From positions 124,001 through 188,000 of the forward strand of contig JAQOTA010000070.1 of assembly GCA_029532415.1 (NCBI GenBank): a stretch of 64,000 nt of DNA, read 5' to 3'. The position numbers and the translations under genes were made by a program. The notes beneath the pieces were generated by a model that searched no databases, was not told the origin of the DNA, and saw only the letters and a list, made by a program, of their open reading frames with translations. The stretch comes from Marasmius tenuissimus. Taxonomy: Eukaryota > Basidiomycota > Agaricomycetes > Agaricales > Marasmiaceae. Below are positions 22,258 through 34,239 of this stretch, in pieces. How positions within the stretch are numbered: position 1 is the first letter of the stretch; the number at the start of each line of letters is the position of its first letter.

Positions 22258-22660
22258 GTAGTCCGGTCGGGCTCTTGCAGCGATGAGACTTTGAGTGGGC
22301 AGTATTCCCGATCTAGTTTTCCTTGAGATAAGAAAGGGTCGTACTTGGGAATTCTGGGATATTCCCCCTCGAGTAGAACAGCGAGAAGGTGCGGGGTATC
22401 CGAGTCGTCTCCTGCGTTGGGGTCTTCGCGGTCTATGGCAGCCTTCCACGAGCGAAAAGCATGCGCGACCTCTTTCTCCGACTGGTGTAACGCGTCATCT
22501 AGAGTTTTCTGGAGATATACGCCACCAAATGACGATTTTAGTTCGTTTCCTTCACCCAAGTCAAGCAAAAACAGACCTTGATGAGGTTGTCATCGACCGA
22601 GTCTCCCTCATAGTCATCACAAGATTCTTCAGATTGTGAAAGAATGATGTCTTCATCCAT
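22258..22660 (-). pseudogene. 2OG-like family copy A, truncated N-terminal fragment
   Basis: Start ATG at 22660: MDEDIILSQSEESCDDYEGD, intron at about 22508-22576, then KTLDDALHQSEKEVAHAFRSW...HLLAVLLEGEYPRIPKYDPF...SSLQEPDR. It aligns with the starts of copies B (30980), C (52187) and D (62051). Similarity stops at about 22258, where the siblings continue with LAKLAPxAKAYGFD. The break coincides with the edge of the left block and its tandem array, so the gene was probably cut by that block. Confidence 0.75.
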
Positions 22661-23292
22661 GGTTTCGCGTGATAAGAATGGTTGACACGTCTCACGAGTC
22701 TAAAGGTCGTGGTTCAGGTTCAGGCAGTGAACCCAGCGGCCAGCCTCGCTAGCGGGACTTGAACGTTCAGTAACCGAAGTTCTCACGATGAGCCATGAAC
22801 GCAGTACTAACACGCTCTCAGAGTCCTACCTTTACTCCCTTCAACAATCATAACCATCGACCGTACGACCTAGAGTTGATCGCGTTGTTCAGACTCGAAA
22901 TCCGGCTCAAGAAAATTGAGAGCTCACCAGCACCGGCTTCAGCTCGGCCCAGAATATTTTCAATCGGTCGCTCCCATCGATCTTGCCTCGACTTCGATTA
23001 CGGAGAATAAGTGGAGGGGTCCTACTTTCCGACCATAGTAGAAGTGATGATGGTGTGGGTTCAAAATGGAATGCCGCGTCAAATGGTTCGGACGTTGCCG
23101 ATATAAGTGATCAGACTTTTGTTCACGACCTTCTCCCTTTGTCTAACTCCTCTCAACGGCCTAATCCATCCAAGATTCTCGCATTTCCACTTAAACTCTC
23201 ATATCATATGTGAGCGTGGTAGTTCCCCGCAGAAAGACCGCATACTACCCTGCAGATGCTTTCATGTCAACCTCTACACGACTCACCAGAAC
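22661..23292. other. conserved upstream region of copy A, then spacer
   Basis: About 22680-22810 resembles the 5' flanks of copies B (31000-31170) and D (62053-62190). Shared words are GTGGTTCAGGT, GCTAGCGGACTT and the stretch ending GCCATGAA/GCCGTGAT. Nothing coding was seen after it. Confidence 0.55.
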
Positions 23293-23379
23293 GCATTAAT
23301 GGGGTAGTGGTAACCTGGGTCGTTGCCATGTCGTAGTGCCAAGACTCGACCCGCCGGGGGTTCGATTCCCTCTTAATGC
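23293..23379 (+). tRNA. tRNA-Gly (anticodon GCC) with 17-nt intron
   Basis: Acceptor GCATTAA/TTAATGC is fully paired, with discriminator A at 23380. The D-loop has AGTGG. Anticodon stem GGTCG/CGACC and loop TT-GCC-A...T give anticodon 23325-23327, with the intron 23329-23345 at the canonical position after nucleotide 37. T-arm GGGGG-TTCGATT-CCCTC. All invariant positions fit. Confidence 0.92.
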
Positions 23380-23488
23380 AATATGAACCCAACTCGATCT
23401 TTTTCTTCCTGTTCTCGGTCTGGTCTTAGTTTGATTTCGGAGTACGGGTTCCATGTATGAAGTGCCGATACGGGTGTGTGAATAGTAG

Positions 23489-25281
23489 CTAGCACTGGGT
23501 GGAGGTATTCGAGAAATCGTGAACATATGTGTGCATAGATAGACCAAACCAGGAAAGATACGCAACAGTCCATAAATCCACGAGTTCAAAAAGATTCAGT
23601 ACAAGTAAGAATGTAATGTCAATCCCTTCTACGGAATGATTGCCTAATACCCATATCTCCAGCTCACCCAGCAATATCGTGAGCAAAACCATGAACTTGA
23701 CATAATGATACACGACCGTATGAGCGCCTGCACTCGGTAACGCAACTTCCGAAAGGAGGATATAGAGTGTGAGCTATAGGACGATGAACAACAGGAGTGG
23801 AACAGTCGAGGGGAAGTCAAGACGGGTGTAAGCCCCGTGGAACGTTGAGAGGAGCAACAAGTTGACGCAATGGAGGCATAGGACGATAACGTGCATTCTG
23901 TCAATATCGGGATAGGGATCTTGAAACCTGAAGAAGAAATCTGTAGCGAAGGCAACCTCGTGGACCCTCTCCAACTCGCAACATTTCTGTAATGCCATGA
24001 TCCAGTCTAGGTCTCTCGTTGCTTCGACTTCAACGAGGGTCCTGGGTTGAAGTTCATGGGCTCTTTCGAGTACGATAGATAGTGGTGGTAGCAGCTTCCG
24101 AGTCCGGTGGTACGACTGGAGCACTGACGTTCTGTGCCGCCGCTGTCGCTGACAGCGCGGACACGCGGGAGTCGGCCTCGATTCAGGTTGTTAACTTTGG
24201 TAGGCGTAACGTCGTCATCGGCATTGGTGTCGCTGCTGCTGCCAGGATCCGGGTTGGTGCTAGTGGTGCTGGCGGCTGCACCGCACCCTTTGACCGCTCC
24301 GGTACCCTTTCTCCGTCTCCTAATCCAGGCCGACCTCCAACTACATCTCTCAACGCTCTGACCCTCCTCATATTAACCAACGCATCCTTGCACGCCTCGA
24401 TGGCCCAATACCCCTGCCATACACCCCCAATTGCTTCGAACAGTGCCCATACACGACCGGTCCGCTATACACGGATGAAGATGAAGCTTTGTCTGCAGGT
24501 CCGGTAGGAGAAGGTATACGGTATACCCAGCAAATGAATCGTAATCACCGCATGATGATCGATAGTGTTGCGTATACTAGCGAGGATGATACCGCTGCCG
24601 CCGTGGTTGTTGTAGTAAATGCAATGTCGCCGCCACCGTTGACGTTGTTACCACTACCAGGTTTCATGTTGGTAGTGGTGGTGGTGCCGTACCCGTCAAC
24701 CGTGTCCTCCCCTCCGGCTCAATCTCCCAGTCCTGACCCGACTCCAACGTCTCTCAACGCCGTATCCCTCCCCACATCACCCAACACACCCTTGTACACT
24801 TCAATAGCTTGATACCTCTGCCGTGCGTCCGCAATAGCTTGGAGCAACACCCATCCGACTGTCTAATGTAGATGATGTGTGCTAGCGTGTAGGAGCTGTC
24901 CGAGATGAGGATTTCTCAGACTGCAAATGGGAGGTTTGCTGTGAACGACCTGGGGTCGTGCTCGTGGTTATGAAGAAAATGTGTGACGAGTGTGAAGAGT
25001 GTGTAGAGGATGAGAAACGTAAGAGGGCGATGGGATAAAATGCCAATGAAAGGGGGGCAAGAGCCTGCACGAGCAGTCCTAGTCAGCCCATGCTTTCCAT
25101 CCAGAAGAGTTGAAACGCACCATATAAGACCCCTCCTCAAAATCCAACTAGAGCTCGAAATCGAAAAATCGTTCTTGTCCTCAGATTCGTCGTCGCCGTC
25201 GTGTACTTCAGCCGCACGCTCGTTATCCAACTCCAGGCGACTCAGAGTCTCCAGGCCCTTTTGACCGTTTGTGGATGCCAT
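23489..25281 (-). CDS. multi-pass membrane protein, family copy 1 (unrecognised)
   Basis: Starts MASTNGQKGLETLSRLELDN at 25281. A charged cytosolic N-terminus (EVHDGDDESEDKNDF) is followed by a hydrophobic helix (PLTFLILYTLFTLVTHFL, about 25000). Exons further on include YWAIEACKDALVNMRRVRALRDVVGG, MALQKCCELERVHEVAF, a pair of hydrophobic segments (VIVLCLHCVNLLLL, STVPLLLFIVL at about 23770-23900) and a last segment (MVLLTILLGELEIWVLG ... WTVAYLSWFGLSMHT), stop 23489. Related copies are at 31.7-32.8 and 35.8-38.0 kb. The splice plan is not fully resolved and 24.5-24.85 kb looks like an internal duplication of the 24.1-24.4 kb part. No transporter signature recognised. Confidence 0.55.
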
Positions 25282-27616
25282 GACTTGCGGTATCCTCGAG
25301 TGGGCAGACTATGGGGCTGTCATCGATTCAACGACCGGAGCTCTCCTGGTATCTCCGTCCCAATCTTCTGCACTTCGGGAGAGAGCACAAATTTTCGTCG
25401 ACGGGCTCCGCTGATGACATCACAGAAATCCGGGAAAGTAGATAATGGATTATGATGGCCTGAAATCGGTTATAATTTGGTGTCAGACGGATTGCCGATT
25501 TCCCAGGAATATCTTCGAAAACAACGAGGGAGACAAAACAACATCCTGACTGCTCCTCCTCATTTGCTACCATCTCGACCACTTCCCCTCATCTGCTATC
25601 ATCCGGATTCCTTCTTGTCATGAACAGGCATACGGAGTTGCAATTGACATCAGCAGCCCCGAGCTGCCATCCCATATCTCGAGCGACGCACACAATAATA
25701 TTGACAGCTCTTCGTCGTCGCAGTGAACCACTGATCCACTAGGCTGTCTGTTCTCAAATCGCTCGATTGTTATGCATAAAAATCATATTTATTGCGTGGA
25801 AATTTGGTAGAAATCAAATATACTAATACATGGCTTCTTCCTAGGTTACATACAGAACTAAATACCAGTGAACATCACGACGTCTGTGTCTCGAGAGTCA
25901 AAGTTCTTGTGGCTCGGAGCTATATCCGCGGGAGATACTTATGCTAGACGTAAATAAATGTCGAGCAAAAAAAAATATTGAGATCCACGTACAAGTACTG
26001 CGAGGTCCCTTCGTATTCCTTCAACTTTAAGCCTTCAAGATCAGTCTGTCAGGGTCATTGCCGGCTGTGCGTCAATTAGCTGAGTTGCAAAGAACAAGGA
26101 GTGGGTGAAAACTGACTATTGACCGTGAACCAGTTCCACACTTCTTTCCTCGCCACAGTCTCTTGTTAGGCCCCTGGTACCTTTACCTGTCGATGCAATG
26201 CTTGAGACGAAGCTCAGCTTCGAGTTTGAGAGCTGACGAGGTGGGCATTAGTGGGGTGTAAGACAGAAACTGAACTTGGGGGGTTGAGAAGGTAAATTTT
26301 GTGGATTGCGTTGAGTGCCGACTCTCGGACTCTTATACCCCTGGACTCAGACAACGTAATAGCCGGTTCCCTATGGTGCATTCTACGACTCCAACGCAGC
26401 TCCAACGCTAGCTCCATCGTTCACTTCAGCCAAGGAGTTAGTGGAGACAGGCAGGGCCGAGGCCCTTCAGTATACGTTCGAAAGTTTCAAGGGTTGCTTA
26501 CCCCGTAGTACACCCGGGACCCCGGCGAACCAAACTAAGTCCTCAGTTGACTAAATCTGGAAGTTGACGTCGAGACTCGAGTTTTCCTTCAGTGAGCTCG
26601 CCAGCGCCACTATGTACTTGTTCCAATTTGACAATATTGGTCGGACTGCTTGCGGACAACAGCGGACAACCCATTGCCTGAAGGTTGAGGGGCTCAGCAA
26701 CCAGGATTCCGCCTACTGGTATCCAAAACTAACAAGTTATCCTCTTGCTTCCTAACGACAATCGTGCAGTAATCTCAACCGGACATGGGAATCGAGTGGA
26801 AGCACCGGGAAATTATTTTTCGAGCATTATAACAGGCCGGCATGAATTCTTTCTTGTTACGTTGTAGCTGCAATTTTCGCAGGTGAGTGATCATCCGTGA
26901 TATGCAAGTGGAGAAATCTCAACCTCAAGCGACACCATTTAAATGAACAGAGAGCATGACAGAAGATGATAACTGATTATACGCGCCTTGACATTCGGAC
27001 AGGCGCCTGATAACACGTGTAAGGCTATATAGTCTCCCGGGGTTTTTTGTGATGGACGCGTTCCTTTTGAGGAGGTGAGTAAGTAGTGGTTCGTCGTCAA
27101 TGTTCAATTTCTCACGTCGATTCGGGACCGTATGCCGACGCCTTTCTTCCTGCATTCTCATCTCCTCATGGCGTTCTTCAGTTCTCATGAATGCTGGACC
27201 CGCACACGTTTTCTTACTCACGAGAATTCAGGAAATCAAAGTTGGAGGGTAACATGTTGCCATCAAGTTCTCGAGCCTCGTAATTGAACGTTTGAACCTC
27301 AGCAAAGACCATGCAACCAGTGGCCGACACCTTGGTGCTCTCAAGAATGGTTTCATAGCAAGCTCATCATACTTGGCGATATTCTCCATGTCATAGAGCT
27401 CACAGAAGCAGCTTTTCGGGACCATTATCTGACTTTCCTGGACAGGGGGAATAGGGTCGACTCCTGTATCAAGTCAATGGATAGAATTACGAGCGCAAAC
27501 GACGCAAGAGAAGCCGGAGCATCAAGATTGAAAGACTACAAAAAGATGGATGTAAGATATCTATTTTGAAAGCTGAAAATGCTTGGAAACCGATAGTAGA
27601 ACACAAACCAGCGCAG
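25282..27616. other. region with only weak short ORFs
   Basis: 25.6-26.2 kb is AT-richer and non-coding. Minus-strand frames at 27228-27425 (MVPKSCFCELYDMENIAKYD) and 26925-27221 (charged, RTEERHEEMRMQEERRR) could be exons of a small gene, but I cannot join them with good splice sites. I make no gene call. Confidence 0.4.
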
Positions 27617-30600
27617 TCAAGTAAGCCGGAGCCGTTTAGAGTTTCCGTCTGGTGGGCTCTCCAGCGGGCGTTTGGCCACATGCGAATGAGCTGGACTTGG
27701 TTCTGATAACGCGCTAGTCGGAGGTTGGGCATGAATTCCAGCGACAAAGTCCTTCGCCCAATGATATCGAAAACCCAATATCTTTTGCTGTTCCCCATCA
27801 GTCCCAAGACTCTTGAGCAGTTTCCGAGCTTCGGTTGCTGTCTTCCTCCACTCGCTCAGTAGATCAAGTCCTGGGCGTTCAATCTAGATGGCACAATCAT
27901 GATCGATTAATCCTTTAGTAGGGTCTAAAAACACTGAGGGTAGATTCATACCTGATATTTGTGCGAATCCCCAATCACCCGAATCACCCTCCACGTAACA
28001 CCCCACCGCTCCAAACCCTCAAGGATCGCTTCAAAATGTTGTTTCTCTCCCGATACCACCTGCGCCCTGAACTTCCTTTGCCCACGCTGCCCGCCATTGA
28101 GGACCGGAGCAAGATGCTTCGTGCACAAAGCACAATCACATCCGACCTTCAGATCCTCTAACGCAAGCTCAGAAAACGGCCTCGCCCCAAGAACCCTCAT
28201 CAGCCACTTCTCCACAACACCCGCCGTAAACTCCGAATACGGAGGCTCCATCAACAAGTGCTTCTGCTCCTGACGCGACAAAAGCAACGTTATATCGTTC
28301 AAGAATGGTATCAGCACGTTCTTAACATGCTGTGCACCAGCACCAAGCACAAGAACGATTCTGAGCAATTGCCCAACCTGCTCTGCCTGTGGCTGCTCAG
28401 CACAGATGAAGAACTCTACAGCGCTGCTCAAGAACCTGTGGTTGTTGGTGCTGACAGTAGCGGTGCTTCCTCGAACTTGCGATGTGCCTTGGACTGAGGG
28501 GTCGAACTTTTGGATGTGATTCTCCACGTAGGTTACCACGAGTCGGAACAACTCGTCGCCGGCGCCCCGAGGTAAAAGGTTTTGCTTCCGAATCGTCTTC
28601 AACAACCTCTTCGCTGCGTGCAAAGCGATTATCTCCGTATTCTCGTTCTTGGTTTGCTCCGAGGGGCTGAGCCTAGGCGGCGGAAGGGTCATCATTCAAC
28701 AACAGTTCACACAAAACAAGAGGAAACCTACCACAGCCGAAAAGCCTTAATTGGGTCATCCAAGTACACGCAAGCAGCTTCCACCGGCAACAACTTGTCG
28801 GGACAGTCATCATAACTCCGCACGGAGAAGTTTGGAAGCATAACCTCTACCGCATCGTCAAAGAACGCCTTCAAAACGTCTCTCAACGCCTCATTCGAAT
28901 CCGCTTTAGCTTTGATGAGCGCATCAAACTCTTTCACAAGCTCGGCGTAGAACTCATGCGCGAGGCTCCCCGAGCGGCTTTTCCGGTCGTGTTCAGCGAC
29001 CCCGTCTTTCATTCGACAAAAGAACATCGCCGGGGTCTTGGTTGCGTCGTACTGTAGACACAGCTCGACGAATAGGACGATGTGCTTGATATGGATGACC
29101 ATACGACTCGAAAACTTTGTCGTGGTGTAGGGTGGTAGCTCGAGGGCGATTCGTTGGAGACATTGGAAGGTGAGCTGCTGGAGAGCAACTCGATCGAAGG
29201 GGGAAAGATCGCTTTGGCCTAACTCCCGAAGCTTGTCGAACAGGACTTTCCACATCTCAGCATCTGAGTGTGTAACTGGACCGAACCTGGATGATACCCT
29301 AGGGAAAGAGAGACATCAGCCCGAAGAGCACGATGCGAGGAGGGGAAACACGCGCATGTCTTGGAGCGCTTCAGTAGGATTGGGCTTCAACTCTGCGTTT
29401 TTTATGACAAAGTCCACTGCACTGGCTTCAATCTTGGATGGTATCTGAAAGAGGGATTCAAGCCGCTCAGTGCACCAGGAAACGAATGAGCTGTCGTGAT
29501 TGTCCTGTCCCGCGGCCAGGAGCTTCTCCACAAGTTGGATTTGTAGGCCAACAGAAGGCTCTGTTTTGCTTGCCTCTACAACACTACCAACGGAATAGGG
29601 ATGTCAAGAAGCGAGTCTATGAAGATGAAGCCGAAACTCACGTGGTCATAGTAATCTCTCCCCCAAAGGCGTGGTATCCAGCAAGTACCCTGTCGACTCC
29701 GATAATCGCCACCGTGTGTTGGGTACAGGCATCAATGACCCGTCCCAGCAATTCTGCGTCCATCCAACGATATGCACTATCAAGTAGACTCTGCGCGACA
29801 TGAGAGTATTTCGCTGGGTTGAAGGGTAAAGAAGGGTCGAATTTGGACATCCCTTCCTTCAACCATACAAACAAAGCATCGACAAACTTTTTCTCCTTCA
29901 CCGTCGGGCTATCAGAAGACGAGCGCTCGAGTTGGTCGGCCATACATTTCTGGCTATCTGGCCGCAACGAGAATTTGGTGTGCGGAGAATTTCTGGGTGA
30001 TATGAGCAACACTTTCCTGGTCCAGCCTAAGGAAAGGGTAAAAAAAATCATCAGTCGCGGAGAATCAAAAAACCGTACTTCTGACGAGAAACGGGCCGCC
30101 CTGTAATAAGTCTCTGTGAGCGAACACAAAACAATGATGGTGAAGCAGTCACTCACTGTTCGGGAATATGGCACCATCTCGCACTCCCAGTCTCCGTCGT
30201 TATAACTCCCATTGAGGAAAATATTCCGAGTATCTTCATCTGAGTCGTAGGACGAGTATTCCGGGTCCACAGTTCTCACCGCCATATCCATCGGAATCCC
30301 ATCGAGCGAACACACATAATCAATCCTAATCTGCTCGTCACAGATGTCCTCATGGCAGGTATCCAAAAACTGGGCTTCCCGTAAATCTCCAGGATACTCA
30401 TACTCCTTTGCGTTCTCCGAGTTAACTTTCACATCTCCCGTATCCAAATCGCCGATCTCGGTGTACGTAGATTGTCCGAGATGCACGTCGAAGCCGTAGG
30501 CTTTGGCATAAGGTGCTAGTTTCGCTAGAATGCTGCGGTCGGATTCTTGCAGCGAGGACACGTTCAATGGGTGGGATATCTGGCTTGTAGTTTTTTGATA

Positions 30601-30980
30601 GAATGGTGGATCGTCATCTTTAACTCTCAAGTATATCCCTTTGAGAAGGACAGCGAAAAGGTGTGGAATCTCCGTATCTTCCTCGCCCAAGTCGTCCGAG
30701 TCGTCGCTACCAGAGGAACTCTCGGAGTCTACGACGGCCCTCCAGGAGCGGAAAGCCCGTACCAGCTCTTGCTCCGAGCTGTGTAGCGCGACATCTAGGG
30801 TTTCCTAGATATTCGAGTACAATCACTCAGTGTCTTCACCCTCTCAGCGCAGGTCAGGCAACAGACCTTGATGTCTTCCGGCGATGCCACGGAATCTACG
30901 GGGAGGCTGTCATCGACGGAAGCTCCCTCGTAGGTATCCCAATCCTCTTCAATTTGATGAAGAACGAGATTTTCGTTCAT
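27617..30980 (-). CDS. 2OG-Fe(II)-oxygenase-like family protein, copy B (most complete)
   Basis: Exon 1 30867-30980 (MNENLVLHQIEEDWDTYEG...EDIK), intron 30805-30866, exon 2 from 30804. Order of parts: HAFRSW-like helix, LFAVLLKGIYLRV, SSLQESDRSILAKLAPYAKAYGFDVHLG, RIDYVCSLDGIPMDM, then a long helical half (MADQLERSSSDSPTVKEKKF, LLDSAYRWMDAELLGRVI, VEKLLAAGQDNHDSSFVSWC, KVLFDKLRELGQSDLSPFD). A Cys pair (VGCDCALCTKHL) precedes RKFRAQVVSGEKQHFEAILE and the tail LLKSLGTDGEQQKILGFRYHWAKDFVAG...KRLRLT, stop 27617. The C-terminal third has the arrangement I know from large mushroom prolyl-4-hydroxylase-like proteins. No HxD metal motif is visible, so catalysis is doubtful. It has at least eight exons and no in-frame stop seen. 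Four damaged siblings are in the window. Confidence 0.65.
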
Positions 30981-31640
30981 GTTTCGTGCTTGAAATAGAA
31001 AGGATCAACGTGTTCCCTGAGTCTTGAGGATGTGGTTCAGGTAGAGGACCAGAGGTGGTGCCACCAACCTTTGCTAGCGGACTTCAAATTTCATAGCCGA
31101 ATCTCTCACGGTTAGCCGTGATGCACGAACGCCCGATTTTGCTCTCAGAGTAACAACTCTACTGCAGACTAACCACCTACTCCTTCATAATTGGCTACAA
31201 AGATCGACTCATGTGGTCCGATGAAATGCTGGCTCATAAAGACAAGAGTACAAACATTCGGGAAACTGCTAAACAGCTGGCTTGAGACACCGTGCCTCCG
31301 AATCGTGGGGTGGTGATTCAGAGGGGTATGTAGTATCCTTGATTCCCATCTTCCAAGCGTCCGCCAGGAGCACCTTACATGTCATACGCGAGCAACGTGA
31401 AAGAAGAGGACCCGTATGTCACCGACCAGCCAAAAGCCAAAATCAGACCCGTCCGCGAAACCGATTGAAAGAGAACACACCTTTGACTTTTGTAATCTTA
31501 AACCACGACACCAAATTACAAAAACACCCTGTACAAAATTGACGACACGTAGTACAGTAGAGCGCCGCTGAGCTATCTATTTTGTGGATCAGTTGGCAAC
31601 TCCTGGCTAAGATGGGCGAATATGCAATAGAGTTGAGGTT
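30981..31640. other. 5' flank of copy B and start of a duplicated segment
   Basis: 31000-31170 holds the family-conserved upstream words GTGGTTCAGG, GTGGTGCCACCA and GCTAGCGGACTT. From about 31420 the sequence is duplicated at 35680-35890 (shared GAAAGAGAACA, CTTTTGTAATC, ACAAAAACACCCTGT). Confidence 0.6.
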
Positions 31641-33060
31641 TTGGGCCGTCGTGAGAGATGAGACGAATCACGTATGTACTCTGTTTCAATTTGGGGTCTC
31701 CGCTGAGGGCTTGATGAAGATGATTGTGGATCGCGCGATCACTGAAGCCCATCGGACCCGAACGAGACTCATCGTAATCAGGATGTCAAGCACGAAGCCC
31801 ATCGCTCACAGCGTTTTCCCGAGTCAAGATTCGATGAAGATTATGGCAAGGATCAGTGGTAGCTTCCAGTGCCAGTGGTCAGACTTGAGGGAGAGGATGT
31901 CGATGATATGGCAGAATCGGCCAGGGCTCAGTTCGACCGAGCCTGCGAGCCTAGTTGGATGAAGAATGCATCCGGGCATCTAGAGCCCGGTCAAGCCAAG
32001 CATGAGCCCCGTCGATAGATGTAACAAGTTTACGCGTTAGAGGCAAGTTATAGATATCGGGAATCTCCTAACGTGAGTTGTCAGAAGCCGAGTACATGGG
32101 ATCTGTTTCATAGTGGTAGCACTATACCTTTTGAGCGTTTCGAGCGGTCCAGCAACGCCTTCTCCATCTCCTCTTCCAACATCTCTCAACGCTCTCACCT
32201 TCGCCCCGACCAGCACATCCTTGTACCCTTCGAAAGCCCGGTTTCCCTGCCACATGCTCGCAACAACTTCAAGCAGCTCCCAATCAAGCCTGGTCCACCA
32301 GGTACGTCGGATCTTGAAACTCCGATATGCAGGTGCGAGTGCGGTAAGGGTACATATACTCAACAACCATATCGTACCCAATCGCATCATGATAGATAGC
32401 GTCGAATTGTCGTTGCGTGAGTTGTGGTGGCGATGGCAGATTTAGCTCAACAGGCAGTGCGGCGGCCGTATCAAGTAGAGGATTCCCCACGTTCGTGGGT
32501 GCATAGATTCACGCTGAGAACGTGAATTTCGAAAGTTCGAGGTGTATGTTATGATTTATCGTGTATATCCCGCCTGAGATGATGATCTCTGGAAGTATGA
32601 CTCATGACGAACGAGGGCGAAGATTATGTAGGGGATTGAAAACGTGGATAGATGGGGTGTGGACCTACGTGAGTGTTGTAGGTTAGCGGTCAATTCACGG
32701 TTCACAAGAAAAACGAACCAGTATCAAACGCTTCCTCGTGAAGATCTAAATCTAAAACCGTGTGATTCATTGTAGGCCGTTGATTCTGGTCCGTGCTGCG
32801 ACCTGCCATCTTGTGAGTGGGGACAAATGGAGGGCGAGAAAGGAGATGCCAGGGTCTTGAGCTGGTTGACCGTTGACGATATCATGAACATTGTGAGCAG
32901 CCGCACTTGTCTGATCAATCGATCAGGACGAACCTCTAGAACAAGGAGATCGTCCACCTGCTTTCGGAGTTGATATCGAACGACGAACTCTCCGTGTCGT
33001 GGTTGACAATCAAGGATGTGATTCTGTCAAACCCAGGGCCATTACGCGCCAGTCACCCGG
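31420..33060. repeat. large segmental duplication, left copy (partner about 35680-38760)
   Basis: Matches occur in the same order in both places: 31440-31640 with 35690-35880; 31850-32100 with 36310-36440 and 36830-36950; 32110-32520 with 37240-37640; 32640-33060 with 37800-38190 and 38690-38730. The right copy carries insertions, including the MITE at 38195-38690. Confidence 0.75.
31690..32809 (-). pseudogene. membrane protein family copy 2, fragmentary
   Basis: Start at 32809 (MAGRSTDQNQRPTMNHTV), donor at about 32715, then a hydrophobic stretch near 32650 (FSIPYIIFALV), and at 32390-32100 WLLSICTLTALAPAYRSFKI, WWTRLDWELLEVVASMWQGN and KDVLVGAKVRALRDVGRGDG, as in copies 1 and 3. The 3' membrane exons are only partly visible. 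I could not build an unbroken frame, so it is called as a damaged copy. Confidence 0.45.
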
Positions 33061-33511
33061 TCCGGTGTTGAGTTTTTATTCTAGATAAGATAAGGGTTAT
33101 AAGATTATAAGATTTCTCACTTAGCCTCACATGCATCGTCACTTCGAGCTCGCGGACTCCGGAGTCACTGCGATCAGGATTCAGGACATACATAAGTATA
33201 TCGGCGGGCGGAGTCCATTCGCAGTCAAATTTGAACAATCACAAACTAGTACAAACGGTACACGAGGAAGGGCGCATTTTTTGTAGATTTACTGATTTTC
33301 TGTTGAGTCGAGAGAATGGAACAATTACAAACAAATCGACCTCTGTATGATGGGGACTGAGACTTTCTTGTTGACACAAGACACCATTGAGCAAGTTTGG
33401 GGAGACGTAATGACGTCCGAGACTGTCTCTAGCGGCACGATTAGCAATTGGTAAAGGGCCGACCAAGTTCAGAGGAGTAATTTACCAGTGCTAGTGAACA
33501 CTTGCGATTGT
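33061..33511. other. spacer between family copy 2 and the 196-aa gene
   Basis: No gene recognised; 3' flank of the 196-aa gene. Confidence 0.4.
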
Positions 33512-34155
33512 TTATGCCTTCTGCAAGGCGATGGCAATCTCACCTGCCGGGTTGCCATTTGTCATGTGGATCTTGTTGTTAATGAAATCGACGGCGAAGA
33601 CGTTGGCCGGGTTGGAGTCGAGTGTAGAGCGTATGGCGTAGTGGCCATCCGCGCCGTACTTCCCCACGTCGCCAGTCTTAAGGGTTTCCGCACCGTTGAA
33701 CGAACCGAGATACGCCTTATCGTCCGCGTGCGAGCTCTTGGCGGGTGGGGTGAACTTGACGTGCAGATCTCCTTCATGCTGGTTCTCAATAGTGAAGGAG
33801 TGCTCCCCCTTGTTGAAGACTATGTGAACCTCGCCGAAGGGGGTCTTGTTCGAGATCTGCGTCTTGTCGTCGTGGAAGATGGCGTGGCAGGCGACCTGCG
33901 GGAAGAGCTGGGGCTTGATCACCACATGGCCCTTCGCCTCGCGCGGATGGTTACCCTCGCCGACGGCGAGCGTCTTGACTTTGCTAAAGCCAGTCCCAGC
34001 CGCAAAGCTCGCAATGTCTTTTGAAGTCGGATGCTGGTGTACGTCGACCGCACCGCTGTGCTTCTCACTGTTGATGTGGATATGGCTGATCTGCTATGGG
34101 TGTCAGACAAGATGTAAACCAGTGTCGAGAAGACCCTCAATCGTACCGAAGACAT
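33512..34155 (-). CDS. unrecognised compact 196-aa protein, intact
   Basis: Exon 1 is only ATG-TCT-TCG (34147-34155). Intron 34094-34146 (GTACGA...CATAG). Exon 2 33512-34093 runs without a stop for 194 codons. The protein starts MSSQISHIHINSEKHSGAVD, has no signal peptide or membrane helix, is His/Asp/Lys-rich with alternating hydrophobic residues (FGEVHIVFNKGEHSFTIENQ, GDLHVKFTPPAKSSHADDKA), and ends PAGEIAIALQKA. This suggests a small soluble beta-rich fold. It is the only single-copy compact gene in the repeat-rich part; codon choice is GC-rich (many GTC, AAG, CTC), unlike the decayed neighbours, implying selection. I do not recognise the family. Confidence 0.8.
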
Positions 34156-34239
34156 GATGATAGAAAGTGGAGGATGAGACGTGTAGGACTGTGACCTGTT
34201 GAGTCGTCGCCTTGGTAGAGATGCTTTTATACTCGTCTA

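Noticed and set aside
23296..23589. Minus-strand ORF overlapping the tRNA-Gly gene
   Set aside because: The tRNA cloverleaf is complete, and the membrane gene's better frame stops at 23489.
27487..27807. ORF at the 3' end of 2OG copy B starting MGLMGNSKRYWVFDIIGRR
   Set aside because: Wrong frame; the frame ending KRLRLT at 27617 matches the end of copy D.
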